A DNA stretch of 25,374 nt. Origin: a virus. The stretch is taken from the IMG/VR virus record IMGVR_UViG_3300032265_003739, positions 1-25,374 of that record, one strand, 5' to 3'. Shown one piece after another: positions 1 to 6,919 of this stretch. The position numbers and the translations under genes were made by a program. The stretch's first letter is position 1. Every line of letters begins with the position of its first letter. The notes beneath the pieces are model-generated. The model saw only the letters and a list, made by a program, of their open reading frames with translations. It did no database searches and was not told where the DNA came from.

Positions 1-2
1 AC

Positions 3-911
3 GACTTCAAAGAAGCCACCGACACAGTGCGTCATATCTTTACTAGCAACTTGTTGCGGCAGACTGCCTTGGACAGTCTACAAGGTCGTGGTCCTACACA
101 GGTGTTTACTCCGGTATGCTCAATACCAGAATTAGAAGCCCTCATGTATAACTGGGGATTCTTTGAAACCAATATTCACAGTCGTAGCTACAGTCACATC
201 ATTCGCAACATCTACAATGTGCCCAAGGAAGTGTTCAACACTATTCACAACACAGAAGAAATAGTCGACATGGCTTCGACTATTGGACTCTACTATGATC
301 GCCTACACATGATCAACTGCCGCAAGGAGTTGTTAGAAGAGTTTGATGAGCAACTTCATATCAATGCCATCTGGTTGGCACTGAATGCCAGCTATGGTCT
401 TGAAGCATTCCGCTTCATGGTATCGTTTGCTACAAGTTTAGCCATGGTAGAGAATCGTATCTTTATCGGCAACGGCAACATCATCAGCCTGATCCTGCAG
501 GACGAAATCCTACACAAGGACTGGACTGCCTGGATCATCAATCAGGTGGTCAAGGAAGATCCACGCTTTGCCCGTGCCAAACGAGAGTGTGAGGCTGAAG
601 TGTATGCTATGTATTTAGATGTGATCCGTGAAGAAAAACAATGGGCTGACTACCTGTTCAACAAGGGACCTGTGATTGGTCTCAATGCACAGATTCTCAA
701 GGACTTTGTGGACTATACCGCAGTCAACGCACTCAAAGAAATTGGTGTCAAGTACCAAACACCTGCACCCAAGACCACACCAATTCCGTGGTTTAACAAG
801 CATGTCAACACCAGCAACAAACAGACTGCCCTACAAGAATCCGAATCAACCAACTATGTGATTGGTGTCATGAGTGACACACTAGACTACGACGCATTAC
901 CTAGTTTATAA
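3..911 (+). CDS. nrdB: Ribonucleoside-diphosphate reductase, class Ia beta subunit (5' partial)
   Basis: Small subunit of aerobic ribonucleotide reductase; it holds the di-iron/tyrosyl radical that starts NDP to dNDP reduction in NrdA. The frame is open to the left edge, so the start is outside; against E. coli NrdB (376 aa) about 60-70 residues are missing. Numbering from the in-frame GTG at 27, the metal ligands are visible: D16 (LDSLQGRGP), E47 and H51 in the stretch ending IHSRSY with radical Tyr55, the Glu of LEAFRF, and the ExxH of QDEILH. The C-terminus (NYVIGVMSD...DYDALPSL) resembles the NrdA-binding tail of E. coli NrdB. One oddity: the first Glu and His are spaced ExxxH, not ExxH, because of an extra Asn. 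Followed closely by a glutaredoxin, its likely electron donor. Family call is very secure. Confidence 0.96.
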   Translation, partial: DFKEATDTVRHIFTSNLLRQTALDSLQGRGPTQVFTPVCSIPELEALMYNWGFFETNIHSRSYSHIIRNIYNVPKEVFNTIHNTEEIVDMASTIGLYYDRLHMINCRKELLEEFDEQLHINAIWLALNASYGLEAFRFMVSFATSLAMVENRIFIGNGNIISLILQDEILHKDWTAWIINQVVKEDPRFARAKRECEAEVYAMYLDVIREEKQWADYLFNKGPVIGLNAQILKDFVDYTAVNALKEIGVKYQTPAPKTTPIPWFNKHVNTSNKQTALQESESTNYVIGVMSDTLDYDALPSL

Positions 912-930
912 TAAAAATAAGGAGAATACT

Positions 931-1155
931 ATGAAAGCTACTGTATGGAGCAAGAATGCCTGCCCATTTTGTGTTCAGGCCAAAGCACTATTGGAATCAC
1001 GAGGCATTGAATTTGAAGAACGCAATGTGAATAAGGACTGGACCCGAGAACAACTGCTAGAAGCAGTACCTACCGCAAGAACCTTGCCGCAGATCTTTCT
1101 TGACGATAACTACATTGGCGGGTTTACAGAACTGCGAAAACATTTACAAGGATAA
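931..1155 (+). CDS. Glutaredoxin
   Basis: A 74-residue single-domain glutaredoxin with the dithiol active site CPFC at residues 11-14, the cis-proline segment TLPQIF near 52-57 and the GGFTEL glutathione-binding segment near 63-68. The length is normal for the family. A strong Shine-Dalgarno sequence (AAGGAGA, about 918-924) precedes the ATG. It lies 19 nt after nrdB, so the likely job is to re-reduce phage ribonucleotide reductase during dNTP synthesis, as T4 NrdC does. It could also serve other host or phage disulfides. The fold is clear; the exact partner is inferred from the neighbour. Confidence 0.93.
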   Translation: MKATVWSKNACPFCVQAKALLESRGIEFEERNVNKDWTREQLLEAVPTARTLPQIFLDDNYIGGFTELRKHLQG

Positions 1156-1156
1156 C

Positions 1157-1459
1157 ATGAACATAGAACTAGATAAGGTTTACACATTTAAACTGACTAA
1201 CGCTGACGAAATTGTGGGCAAAGTGGTATCGATTGCAGACGATAGTTATGAAATTGCTCAACCACTTAGTGCTGTGCCTACAGAAAAAGGCATACAGTTG
1301 ATTTACACTGTGTTTACCGGAGATCCCAAGGAAAATGCAACTATAAATAAAACAGCAATAGCAATGATTTGTCAAACTAGAGAAGAAGTAGGCGATCATT
1401 ATCTGGAAGCCACAACTGGATTAAAACCAGTTCGCAAGCCATCAATTATAATGGGATAA
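1157..1459 (+). CDS. Conserved phage protein, possible Sm-like fold
   Basis: A 100-residue protein starting at the ATG at 1157, one base after the glutaredoxin stop. The frame is open upstream to 1100, but that part lies inside the glutaredoxin gene, so the later start was chosen. The N-terminal half (VYTFKLTNADEIVGKVVSI, then SYEIAQPL) has the strand-turn-strand look of a small Sm/LSm-like beta barrel, a type I associate with short phage proteins. No catalytic motif, signal peptide or membrane segment is visible. It is probably cotranscribed with nrdB and the glutaredoxin, and it contains a possible late promoter for the structural genes. The function is unknown and the fold is only a guess from pattern. 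Confidence 0.75.
   Translation: MNIELDKVYTFKLTNADEIVGKVVSIADDSYEIAQPLSAVPTEKGIQLIYTVFTGDPKENATINKTAIAMICQTREEVGDHYLEATTGLKPVRKPSIIMG
1342..1349 (+). promoter_or_regulatory. Possible T4-type late promoter (TATAAATA)
   Basis: Exact match to the T4 late promoter core TATAAATA, inside the 3' part of the gene at 1157-1459 and about 115 nt before the PAAR gene that opens a presumed virion-protein run. T4-type late promoters need no -35 element. An 8-base match in AT-rich DNA can occur by chance, so this rests mostly on placement. Confidence 0.35.
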
Positions 1460-1463
1460 AGTA

Positions 1464-1757
1464 ATGCCGGGTGGGATACAAAGAGTAGGAGATAAAAATT
1501 CAGCAGGTGGAATTATACTCACCGGAGATCCTACGGTACTGATCAACGGTCGCCCTGTTGCCACAATAGGTGATTCAGTTAGCCCTCACCCCTGTTGTGG
1601 TGCTCAAAATTGTCCTCCTACTCATTGTGCCGCAGAAACCACAGCTACTACAGCTACAGTTTTAGTCGGCGGCCGACCTATATGTATCACCGGCGATATC
1701 GATACTTGCGGTCATTCCAGATCAATTGGTAGCACCGATGTAATTATAGGCGGCTAA
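1464..1757 (+). CDS. PAAR-domain tail spike tip protein
   Basis: A 97-residue PAAR protein, the sharp metal-binding cone that caps the contractile tail spike (T4 gp5.4 and type VI secretion VgrG caps are the known relatives). The pattern is clear: two pseudo-repeats with TVLINGRPVATIGD and TVLVGGRPICITGD, plus the His/Cys-rich loops SPHPCC, THC and CGHS that can supply the metal site. Length matches minimal PAAR proteins with no effector extension. It starts 4 nt after the preceding stop, and the next gene begins 1 nt after its own stop, so this looks like the first gene of a structural operon. Expected location: virion baseplate tip. Confidence in the domain is high. Confidence 0.94.
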   Translation: MPGGIQRVGDKNSAGGIILTGDPTVLINGRPVATIGDSVSPHPCCGAQNCPPTHCAAETTATTATVLVGGRPICITGDIDTCGHSRSIGSTDVIIGG

Positions 1758-1758
1758 T

Positions 1759-2715
1759 TTGTCTACTAGTTACTTAACGCCCTTACAGCTAGATGCTGCC
1801 GCCGGCCTGTTACAAAATCAAGGACTGGCAATCAATGCCAATATGCTTGCGGCTATTTCAAGCTATGCATCTACTCCATTAATACAACCTTATTTAACAG
1901 CTCTTTCTACAGGTAGTACAGGCAACCTACTTTCGTCTGGCACTATTTCTAGTTTACAAACCTTGGCTGCCAACTCCTGTCCGGCTTTGAGTGACAGTGT
2001 ACCTATTGCTTACAGCAGTCTAGGCAATCAAATGATTACTGTGATCAAAAATGAAGCTACCGTTGATATCTGCGGAGGCAACACCAGCAAGTTGACACAG
2101 GCAGTAAATCAAGCCTCAGCGTATGCCGACCAAACCAGCATATTCATTAACAGTGCGGTCAACAGTCAAACCTATCTTGGTAATACATTTACCACAATGA
2201 ACAACATGATTACCGGTGGTATTACAACCATAAACTTGGCCACCGCAACATTTGGGCAAGATTTAAAAAATCTTGGGCAGTTGATTAATTTAAATAATCT
2301 TAATAATCTTGGAAGTCCATTGTCCTTAATACAACAGATATATTCAATTACTGGCACAATACCAGTGGTGTCTGTGTATTTTGTTGCTGCTGGTATTCCA
2401 ACTAACATAGTACTAAATTTAACTGATCCAACAATTACAGTTACCGATGCTATACAATCGTTAATGTATCAGGCCATGACACAAATTACCGGCGATAATC
2501 TTGCACAAATTTTAAGTGTATTAGGGGTAACCACTGTTGGAATTATGACCATGGCTGATTTGTTAAATCCTGTTATGCTGTTTCCTAACAGTTTTCAAAG
2601 TCTAACAGTACCAACCAAGTATGGTGAACGAGCCATCTATGTTAATAATTCTGGTTCGGTTAACATGTCATTGACTACCGAATTGCCACCTTATGTAATG
2701 AGTAGTCTGGTATGA
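1759..2715 (+). CDS. Unknown, probable virion/baseplate protein
   Basis: A 318-residue protein beginning with a TTG codon 1 nt after the PAAR stop; no better start lies nearby (the first in-frame ATG is at residue 29). Composition is rich in Ser, Thr, Asn, Ala, Leu and Ile and poor in charged residues, typical of phage structural proteins that pack into larger assemblies. There is a repetitive stretch around residues 175-190 (NLGQLINLNNLNNLGSP). No signal peptide or enzyme motif was recognised. It overlaps the next gene by 4 nt (ATGA). Position directly after the PAAR gene suggests a tail or baseplate part, but I do not recognise the family. Confidence 0.8.
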   Translation: MSTSYLTPLQLDAAAGLLQNQGLAINANMLAAISSYASTPLIQPYLTALSTGSTGNLLSSGTISSLQTLAANSCPALSDSVPIAYSSLGNQMITVIKNEATVDICGGNTSKLTQAVNQASAYADQTSIFINSAVNSQTYLGNTFTTMNNMITGGITTINLATATFGQDLKNLGQLINLNNLNNLGSPLSLIQQIYSITGTIPVVSVYFVAAGIPTNIVLNLTDPTITVTDAIQSLMYQAMTQITGDNLAQILSVLGVTTVGIMTMADLLNPVMLFPNSFQSLTVPTKYGERAIYVNNSGSVNMSLTTELPPYVMSSLV

Positions 2716-3737
2716 TAGCCTACGATCGTCTTAGTCAAATTATACCTGCAGATCAGGCCTTGGCCAACAAGGCTCTGAGTGTTAGTCTACAGCAGATTGC
2801 CGGCATACAAAATATGACCTTGCCTACCTTGTCTAATACTGTAGCTGACATGCAGACAACCAATAATCTTCCATTAATCAGCGCATTAACAGAAGCGGTT
2901 CCACCATCGGTGGCCAGTTATCTTGAAAATTTAGCCGGAACTAGCGGAAAACCATTTGGAGTATGTGATGTATTGGGCATTGCTGCTGGCTATCAGGTCA
3001 CAGGATATTTTAATAACACAGTTGCAACTTTGGCCAACACCAATACCACCTATCTTACTACCATATATCAAAATATGAACAGTGTGGTGGGCGGAGTATA
3101 TGGTGATCCGGTTAACGGTCCTGTGACTATTCCTGCGGGTCAACCAGCTGCCGGAACCTACTATGCCAATGTGGCCAATGTGGGCAATGTTGGGAATGTA
3201 GTGGTTACAACCGCTGCAGATAATGCGTTTACTGGCGGAGCTGGTGGCGACGGAACCGGTAACGCTATTCCGGCATCAGGTCCAGGGTTGTTTTCAGTAG
3301 CATACCCAGCAATTGGTAATGTAGTAAGTGCCAACCCCAATCAAGCCGCCAATCTTAACAGTTATTTTAACTCAATGGCACAACAGGTAGCAAATGAAAA
3401 AACATTCCAGGCTGCAGCTCAGATACAGTTTGCTAATCTTATTCCTAATAATAATCTTGTTGTGTACGGATTAATTTACAATTTACCTACCTATGGAAAA
3501 CAAACCGAACAAGGTGGCCAGGCACAGTTTTGGCAAGGTGTAGCAAACCAAGCAACCTTTACTGGCCAGGCCGTAGTGGCAGCCATGAGAGAAGGCAATA
3601 ACCAAACCTACTTAAATAATGCTGGAATTACTACTAGTTCTGCTATTCCATCTAATCCCAACCCACCTACACCTGACGCAAATCTAATACCTTCGACCTA
3701 CACTGCCTCTCAAGCGGCCAATATTGTCATTTCCTAA
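2712..3737 (+). CDS. Unknown, probable virion/baseplate protein
   Basis: A 341-residue protein coupled to the previous gene by ATGA. Like its neighbour it is rich in Ala, Asn, Thr, Val and Gly with few charges. The middle holds a short-period stretch (NVANVGNVGNVV, about residues 153-164) followed by a Gly-rich segment around 175-195, then the tail is Pro/Asn/Ser-rich. No catalytic motif or membrane segment was recognised. The similar composition and tight coupling suggest that the two proteins act together in the tail or baseplate near the PAAR tip. The next gene has its own promoter, so this is probably the end of the structural run. Confidence 0.8.
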   Translation: MIAYDRLSQIIPADQALANKALSVSLQQIAGIQNMTLPTLSNTVADMQTTNNLPLISALTEAVPPSVASYLENLAGTSGKPFGVCDVLGIAAGYQVTGYFNNTVATLANTNTTYLTTIYQNMNSVVGGVYGDPVNGPVTIPAGQPAAGTYYANVANVGNVGNVVVTTAADNAFTGGAGGDGTGNAIPASGPGLFSVAYPAIGNVVSANPNQAANLNSYFNSMAQQVANEKTFQAAAQIQFANLIPNNNLVVYGLIYNLPTYGKQTEQGGQAQFWQGVANQATFTGQAVVAAMREGNNQTYLNNAGITTSSAIPSNPNPPTPDANLIPSTYTASQAANIVIS

Positions 3738-3763
3738 TCTGTTGTAATTGCGCCACACTCAGT

Positions 3764-3792
3764 TTGACTCAAAATTCCTGATAGCTTATACT
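3764..3792 (+). promoter_or_regulatory. Sigma70-type promoter before the wall hydrolase gene
   Basis: TTGACT (3764-3769), 17-bp spacer, TATACT (3787-3792): 5/6 at each hexamer to sigma70 consensus. It lies in the 84-nt gap after the structural genes and about 30 nt before the GTG start at 3822. Initiation would be near 3799. Confidence 0.75.
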
Positions 3793-3821
3793 AATAACTT
3801 AGTAAACTATTGAGGAATCTG

Positions 3822-4361
3822 GTGATTTCAAATCGCACAATGGGCACAATTGGCCTGGTACTTTTGGCACTCATGCTGGTGCGTCAAGAAGTACGTATGG
3901 ACCAGATAGAGGAAAAGTTGGATCGCATTGATTCGGTCATTCAGACCGGTGAGCGTATGCGATACACCAATTCTGATCTGGACTGCTTAACTCGCAATAT
4001 CTACTACGAAGCCGGCGTCGAAGAGGCCCAAGGCAAGTATGCCGTGGCACAGGTCACTCTCAACCGACTCAAAACTGGACATTGGGGTCGTACTGTTTGC
4101 GATGTGGTATATGCCCCCAAACAGTTTAGTTGGACCTTGGCCAAGACCTTGGCCAAACCTGATACTGGATTATGGTCCCAAAGTGAACACATAGCCCGCC
4201 AGGTCCTGGAAGGACATCGTATTCCACGCCTAGCTCGTAGCCTGTACTACCATGCTGTTTATATCCGTGATCCGGTCTGGGTCGATCCCACCGCTGAAGC
4301 AGGCCAAATAGGAAATCATGTGTTTTACGACCGTGCTAAAGGCTCAAATTTGGCGATTTGA
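3822..4361 (+). CDS. SleB-type cell wall hydrolase with N-terminal membrane anchor
   Basis: A 179-residue peptidoglycan hydrolase of the SleB/CwlJ (Hydrolase_2) family. The frame reaches 3810 (TTG), but GTG at 3822 is preferred because GAGG (3812-3815) lies about 6 nt before it. Residues about 8-20 form a hydrophobic segment (GTIGLVLLALMLV), then a charged helix (VRMDQIEEKLDRIDS), so the enzyme is probably anchored in or exported across the inner membrane without a holin-dependent step. The catalytic domain starts near residue 55 with LTRNIYYEAGVE, where the Glu of YYEA is the expected catalytic residue, then AVAQVTLNR and PKQFSW, typical of the family. Role: host wall breakdown at lysis, or local wall remodelling. 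It is first in a run of envelope-directed genes and has its own promoter. Confidence 0.9.
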   Translation: MISNRTMGTIGLVLLALMLVRQEVRMDQIEEKLDRIDSVIQTGERMRYTNSDLDCLTRNIYYEAGVEEAQGKYAVAQVTLNRLKTGHWGRTVCDVVYAPKQFSWTLAKTLAKPDTGLWSQSEHIARQVLEGHRIPRLARSLYYHAVYIRDPVWVDPTAEAGQIGNHVFYDRAKGSNLAI

Positions 4362-4367
4362 GTTCGG

Positions 4368-4396
4368 TTGACCAAAAATACCCATTTTGTTATAAT
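4368..4396 (+). promoter_or_regulatory. Sigma70-type promoter before the small-gene operon
   Basis: TTGACC (4368-4373), 17-bp spacer, TATAAT (4391-4396). The -10 is perfect and the -35 is 5/6. It starts right after the wall hydrolase stop and lies 29 nt before the ATG at 4426; a good Shine-Dalgarno (AAAGGAGC) sits between. Confidence 0.85.
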
Positions 4397-4425
4397 ATTA
4401 TTATAGTAAATTAAAGGAGCAAGCA

Positions 4426-4740
4426 ATGAGTCAAGATCACCTAGCAGATTTAAGCATTGATGAACTACAGAGCTATTTGAGTGATTTTCACAAGGACTTC
4501 TATGGTTTCCGTCCACGCGGTGTTTACACACCAGCTGAGTGGCAAGACCGTACCGTGCTGACTCGTGCTATCAATCAGATTCATGATGCTATGGATCGAA
4601 TGAAACAAACAGTCGCTGGTCGTGCTGAATTGCGTAGTGCGGGTTGGGTAATCGACGAAGCAGAATTTGCTGATATTATTGATCCCGAAGAGTATGCCAA
4701 CTGGTCAGCCGATCAAGATGCTGTCTACTATGGAGCCTAA
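4426..4740 (+). CDS. Conserved phage protein of unknown function
   Basis: A 104-residue soluble, acidic protein. The N-terminal part is helical (LSIDELQSYLSDFHKDFYG) and leads into YGFRPRGVYTPAEW, a motif I associate with small hypothetical proteins of large phages. A second helical part follows (TRAINQIHDAMDRMKQT). The start is well supported: a promoter at 4368-4396, Shine-Dalgarno AAAGGAG, then ATG. It heads a chain of very small genes with overlaps of a few bases, so these are probably made from one transcript by host RNA polymerase. No function can be assigned. Confidence 0.85.
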   Translation: MSQDHLADLSIDELQSYLSDFHKDFYGFRPRGVYTPAEWQDRTVLTRAINQIHDAMDRMKQTVAGRAELRSAGWVIDEAEFADIIDPEEYANWSADQDAVYYGA

Positions 4741-4741
4741 T

Positions 4742-4909
4742 ATGATGACCATAGATATTCACAAGTGTACGGTATGCTCATGTGACTATACCGACGACGA
4801 AGGTGGTATCCAAGGTTACTTTGGTATCCTACCTGTGAGTTTTTGTCCAACCTGTTTCAGTTGCATGTGCGATATGGCCAGTCAGTTTATTACCGAGGAA
4901 CAAGAATAA
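4742..4909 (+). CDS. Small zinc-finger-like protein
   Basis: A 55-residue protein starting 1 nt after the previous stop (an adjacent ATG at 4745 is also possible). It has two CxxC pairs, C9/C12 and C35/C38, with further cysteines at 14, 41 and 43, a pattern expected for a small zinc ribbon or for binding another metal. The linker between the pairs (DYTDDEGGIQGYFGILP) is acidic then hydrophobic. No other domain is present. Its stop overlaps the next start (TAATG). Such small zinc proteins in phages often bind host proteins or nucleic acid, but nothing here shows which. Confidence 0.8.
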   Translation: MMTIDIHKCTVCSCDYTDDEGGIQGYFGILPVSFCPTCFSCMCDMASQFITEEQE

Positions 4910-5088
4910 TGGATTCTAAGAAACTTTACAATATCAAAATGACCTTGAGCCCAAAAGACATCATGACCTTTGTATCGGGTTTGCATGATGTACAGATGGA
5001 CATGATCGAAACTGTGGTCATGCGCAAAGAACGCGAAGGCTTTCCAGAAGCCTCTGCAGTGATCCACCACATTATGGAATTGAAATGA
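4909..5088 (+). CDS. Small helical protein of unknown function
   Basis: A 59-residue protein whose ATG shares a base with the upstream stop (TAATG) and whose own stop overlaps the next ATG (ATGA). It reads as two helices: SPKDIMTFVSGLHDVQMDMIETVVMRKE and ASAVIHHIMELK. No cysteines, signal or membrane segment. The frame is open to 4843, but that part lies inside the zinc-finger gene. Tight coupling on both sides supports it as a real gene. Function is unknown. Confidence 0.8.
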   Translation: MDSKKLYNIKMTLSPKDIMTFVSGLHDVQMDMIETVVMRKEREGFPEASAVIHHIMELK

Positions 5089-5156
5089 TCAGTGCTATAT
5101 TAATACTGTCGTGTATAACTCTGCTGATGTCTTTGTCCTGGATGGTGTTCCAATGA
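5085..5156 (+). CDS. 23-residue single-span membrane peptide
   Basis: A very short frame reading MISAILILSCITLLMSLSW and ending MVFQ. It begins in an ATGA overlap with the gene ending at 5088 and ends in an ATGA overlap with the gene starting at 5153, so it exactly fills the gap in the operon. Nearly every residue is hydrophobic or small, fitting one membrane-spanning helix with almost no soluble part. Small phage membrane peptides of this kind can be lysis regulators, small holin-like peptides or partners of a larger membrane protein; none is proven here. Coupling at both ends is the main evidence. Confidence 0.7.
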   Translation: MISAILILSCITLLMSLSWMVFQ

Positions 5157-5320
5157 AATCTAGCGGATTCCGTGCTTGGTTACAAAACATCTGGATGGAA
5201 AACAAGGACGAGCATGCCGAAGCGGGCGAGCTGGCCATGCCTTTGGCAGAATATATTCGTCGCTACAAGTGGTGGCTCAAACGCGAATATCAACATCAAC
5301 AGCGAGTGGACCGTGATTAA
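5153..5320 (+). CDS. Small basic-aromatic protein of unknown function
   Basis: A 55-residue protein. The frame extends to 5111, but ATG 5153 is chosen because it overlaps the stop of the 23-residue peptide (ATGA). The first half is mixed (GFRAWLQNIWMENKDEHAE); the second half is basic and aromatic (YIRRYKWWLKREYQHQQR), so it may be a peripheral membrane or nucleic-acid-binding protein. No membrane helix or cysteine. It overlaps the following lipoprotein start by 8 nt (GTG at 5313). Function unknown. Confidence 0.75.
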   Translation: MKSSGFRAWLQNIWMENKDEHAEAGELAMPLAEYIRRYKWWLKREYQHQQRVDRD

Positions 5321-5582
5321 ACAAATTGGTTTTTTTCTGATCATTTTCCTGACTGCCTGCGCCGGTCAACCCCAACAGCCGTATCAGCCGGCTGACATGT
5401 CTAATTTTGTTATGAACTGTCGACAGGCACACTACCAAATTGATTTTTTATCCAATCAAATTGCGGCTTATCAGGCCTATCATACTACCCAACCAGTTAC
5501 CTTAAAAGATCAACGCTATTATGGTAAACTAAAAAACAGTATCTGGGCTTTAAGATCTACATGCGACGCACGATACCTTTGA
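5313..5582 (+). CDS. Small lipoprotein, possible outer spanin-like role
   Basis: An 89-residue lipoprotein. The frame is open further upstream, but GTG at 5313 gives a textbook signal: MIKQIGFFLIIFLTAC with lipobox LTAC, so the mature protein would begin at the Cys with about 75 residues. The mature start is Gln/Pro-rich (AGQPQQPYQPAD), and two further cysteines could pair. It overlaps the gene before it by 8 nt and the gene after it by 22 nt. Small, Pro-containing lipoproteins in phages can be outer-membrane spanins, but the usual nested partner with an N-terminal anchor is not evident, so this is only a possibility. Expected location: envelope, facing the periplasm. Confidence 0.8.
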   Translation: MIKQIGFFLIIFLTACAGQPQQPYQPADMSNFVMNCRQAHYQIDFLSNQIAAYQAYHTTQPVTLKDQRYYGKLKNSIWALRSTCDARYL

Positions 5583-6124
5583 TCTTGGCCTTGGTAGCAA
5601 CTACAGTACATGGCGAATGCTATGTACGATCGGCTGTAACCAATCAAACTCGAATCAGCATTACTGAAATAACCGATATGGATAATTTTGTTGTGCCAAT
5701 TTCGCCCACACAAAACAAATGTATAGTAAACTTTAGAGCCTTGGTGAATGGTCGCTGGATCACAGCCGAAGGTGAACGGACTGGCCCAAAAACTATGCCC
5801 GAAACAGAACTGTGCCGCGGCGCGGTTGATTCAGGCCGTGTACAAATACTAAGCCAAGCCGATGGCGGTCACATGTCAGTAGAACAAAACATGGTATGTG
5901 ATGACCGCCCGTCTATACAGATCAGATCTGTAAAGCGTGGCGAGCGGGTTCGCGAAAGCGAAGTGTTGCCGCACCCAAATTTTCCTAAACCGTTTGCTTA
6001 CCGCTCAACTACTTGCAGATGGTTTATTGAACCCGAAGTACATCCTGGTCGCGATTTACTACAGCGACAAGGGATCATTTGTCAGCTACACAATGCTGAT
6101 TGGCAAGTGGTTGACAAATGGTAA
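5561..6124 (+). CDS. Secreted cysteine-containing protein of unknown function
   Basis: A 187-residue protein with an N-terminal signal peptide (MRRTIPLILALVATTVHG) and probable signal peptidase I cleavage near VHG-EC. The mature part holds six cysteines (in ECYVR, NKCIV, LCRGA, VCDDR, TCRWF, ICQLH), consistent with three disulfide bonds in the periplasm. There are no known catalytic motifs that I recognise. The start overlaps the lipoprotein gene by 22 nt. With the two lipoproteins on either side it forms a group of exported products, which suggests action on the host envelope, such as blocking other phages or helping lysis. That role is inference from context. Confidence 0.8.
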   Translation: MRRTIPLILALVATTVHGECYVRSAVTNQTRISITEITDMDNFVVPISPTQNKCIVNFRALVNGRWITAEGERTGPKTMPETELCRGAVDSGRVQILSQADGGHMSVEQNMVCDDRPSIQIRSVKRGERVRESEVLPHPNFPKPFAYRSTTCRWFIEPEVHPGRDLLQRQGIICQLHNADWQVVDKW

Positions 6125-6139
6125 AAATTGTAGTAATAT
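6111..6139 (+). promoter_or_regulatory. Sigma70-type promoter before the LPP20-like lipoprotein gene
   Basis: TTGACA (6111-6116), 17-bp spacer, TAATAT (6134-6139). The -35 is perfect; the -10 is 4/6. The -35 lies in the last codons of the secreted-protein gene. The start codon at 6174 follows a Shine-Dalgarno AAAGGTGATC. Confidence 0.7.
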
Positions 6140-6173
6140 ATTGTTATAGTAACCAACCTTTAAAGGTGATCAA

Positions 6174-6917
6174 ATGAAGAAACTTGTAATCGTATCGGCA
6201 GTAGCAACAGTATTGACGGCCTGTGGTACCGCAGGTAATAACTACAGCAGTCAATTTTCAAACAACTTGCAATCGGCCCAGATGAATTCGGCTGTGTCTC
6301 AGGCTCCTGAGTGGATGAGCAAGTTGCCCAAGGCTACGGGCTATGTGTTTGAAAATGGCACAGCTACTAGTTCGGATTTTGGTTTTGCCGACATTAAGGC
6401 CAAGACCATTGCTTACAGCAAGATTTGTACCGCGGCCGGCGGCAAGGTGCGTAGCCAGGTTAAGATGTTTAAGGCCGATAATGGCGATGTGGGTACAGAA
6501 CAAAGTGAAATGGCTATTCGTAGCATGTGTGCCGACATTGACATTTCAGGTGTAGAAACTGTAGAAATGAAGCATGTGTCAGACGGTAATCGCATTCGTA
6601 CCTATGTGTTGGTAGCATTGCCTACTAATGGTCGTATGAATGGTAATACCAAACAGTCAGCAAAAGAAGCGTTCCGTGAGTTGGATGAGATTACTGGCAA
6701 TAAACCTGTTGGCAATTCCGAAACCACGCCAGCTACACCAGCCATAGTTACTCCTGTAGCGCCGCAGAAAAGCGAGGAAGTCAATGTAGTACAACCAGAC
6801 GGAGCTACTTCCGTTCTTAACTTGATGCCAGTGGAAAACGCCGAGTATAAAGCTCGTCGTGCAGAAGCAATTCAGAAACCCGGTGCTGTAATTGGCCAAG
6901 TATCCATTGCTAACTAA
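6174..6917 (+). CDS. LPP20-like lipoprotein
   Basis: A 247-residue lipoprotein with signal MKKLVIVSAVATVLTAC (lipobox LTAC). After a short Ser/Asn/Gln linker, residues about 45-160 resemble the LPP20/FlgO-type domain: WMSKLPKATGYVFENGTA, then a helix with IKAKTIAYSKICTAAGGKV, and strands ending TYVLVALP. That family is usually bacterial and outer-membrane associated; a phage copy would be added to the host envelope during infection. The C-terminal 80 residues are Pro/Thr/Val-rich and look like a flexible linker with a short end motif. It has its own promoter and a good Shine-Dalgarno. Possible role: altering the outer membrane, for example superinfection exclusion (inference). The LPP20 match is moderate. 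Confidence 0.8.
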   Translation: MKKLVIVSAVATVLTACGTAGNNYSSQFSNNLQSAQMNSAVSQAPEWMSKLPKATGYVFENGTATSSDFGFADIKAKTIAYSKICTAAGGKVRSQVKMFKADNGDVGTEQSEMAIRSMCADIDISGVETVEMKHVSDGNRIRTYVLVALPTNGRMNGNTKQSAKEAFRELDEITGNKPVGNSETTPATPAIVTPVAPQKSEEVNVVQPDGATSVLNLMPVENAEYKARRAEAIQKPGAVIGQVSIAN

Positions 6918-6919
6918 CA

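Noticed and set aside
883-912. TATAAT at 907-912 before the glutaredoxin gene, as a possible promoter
   Set aside because: The -10 comes from the stop region of nrdB (TTTATAATAA), and the best -35 (TAGACT) is weak with an 18-bp spacer. nrdB and glutaredoxin are close enough to share a transcript.
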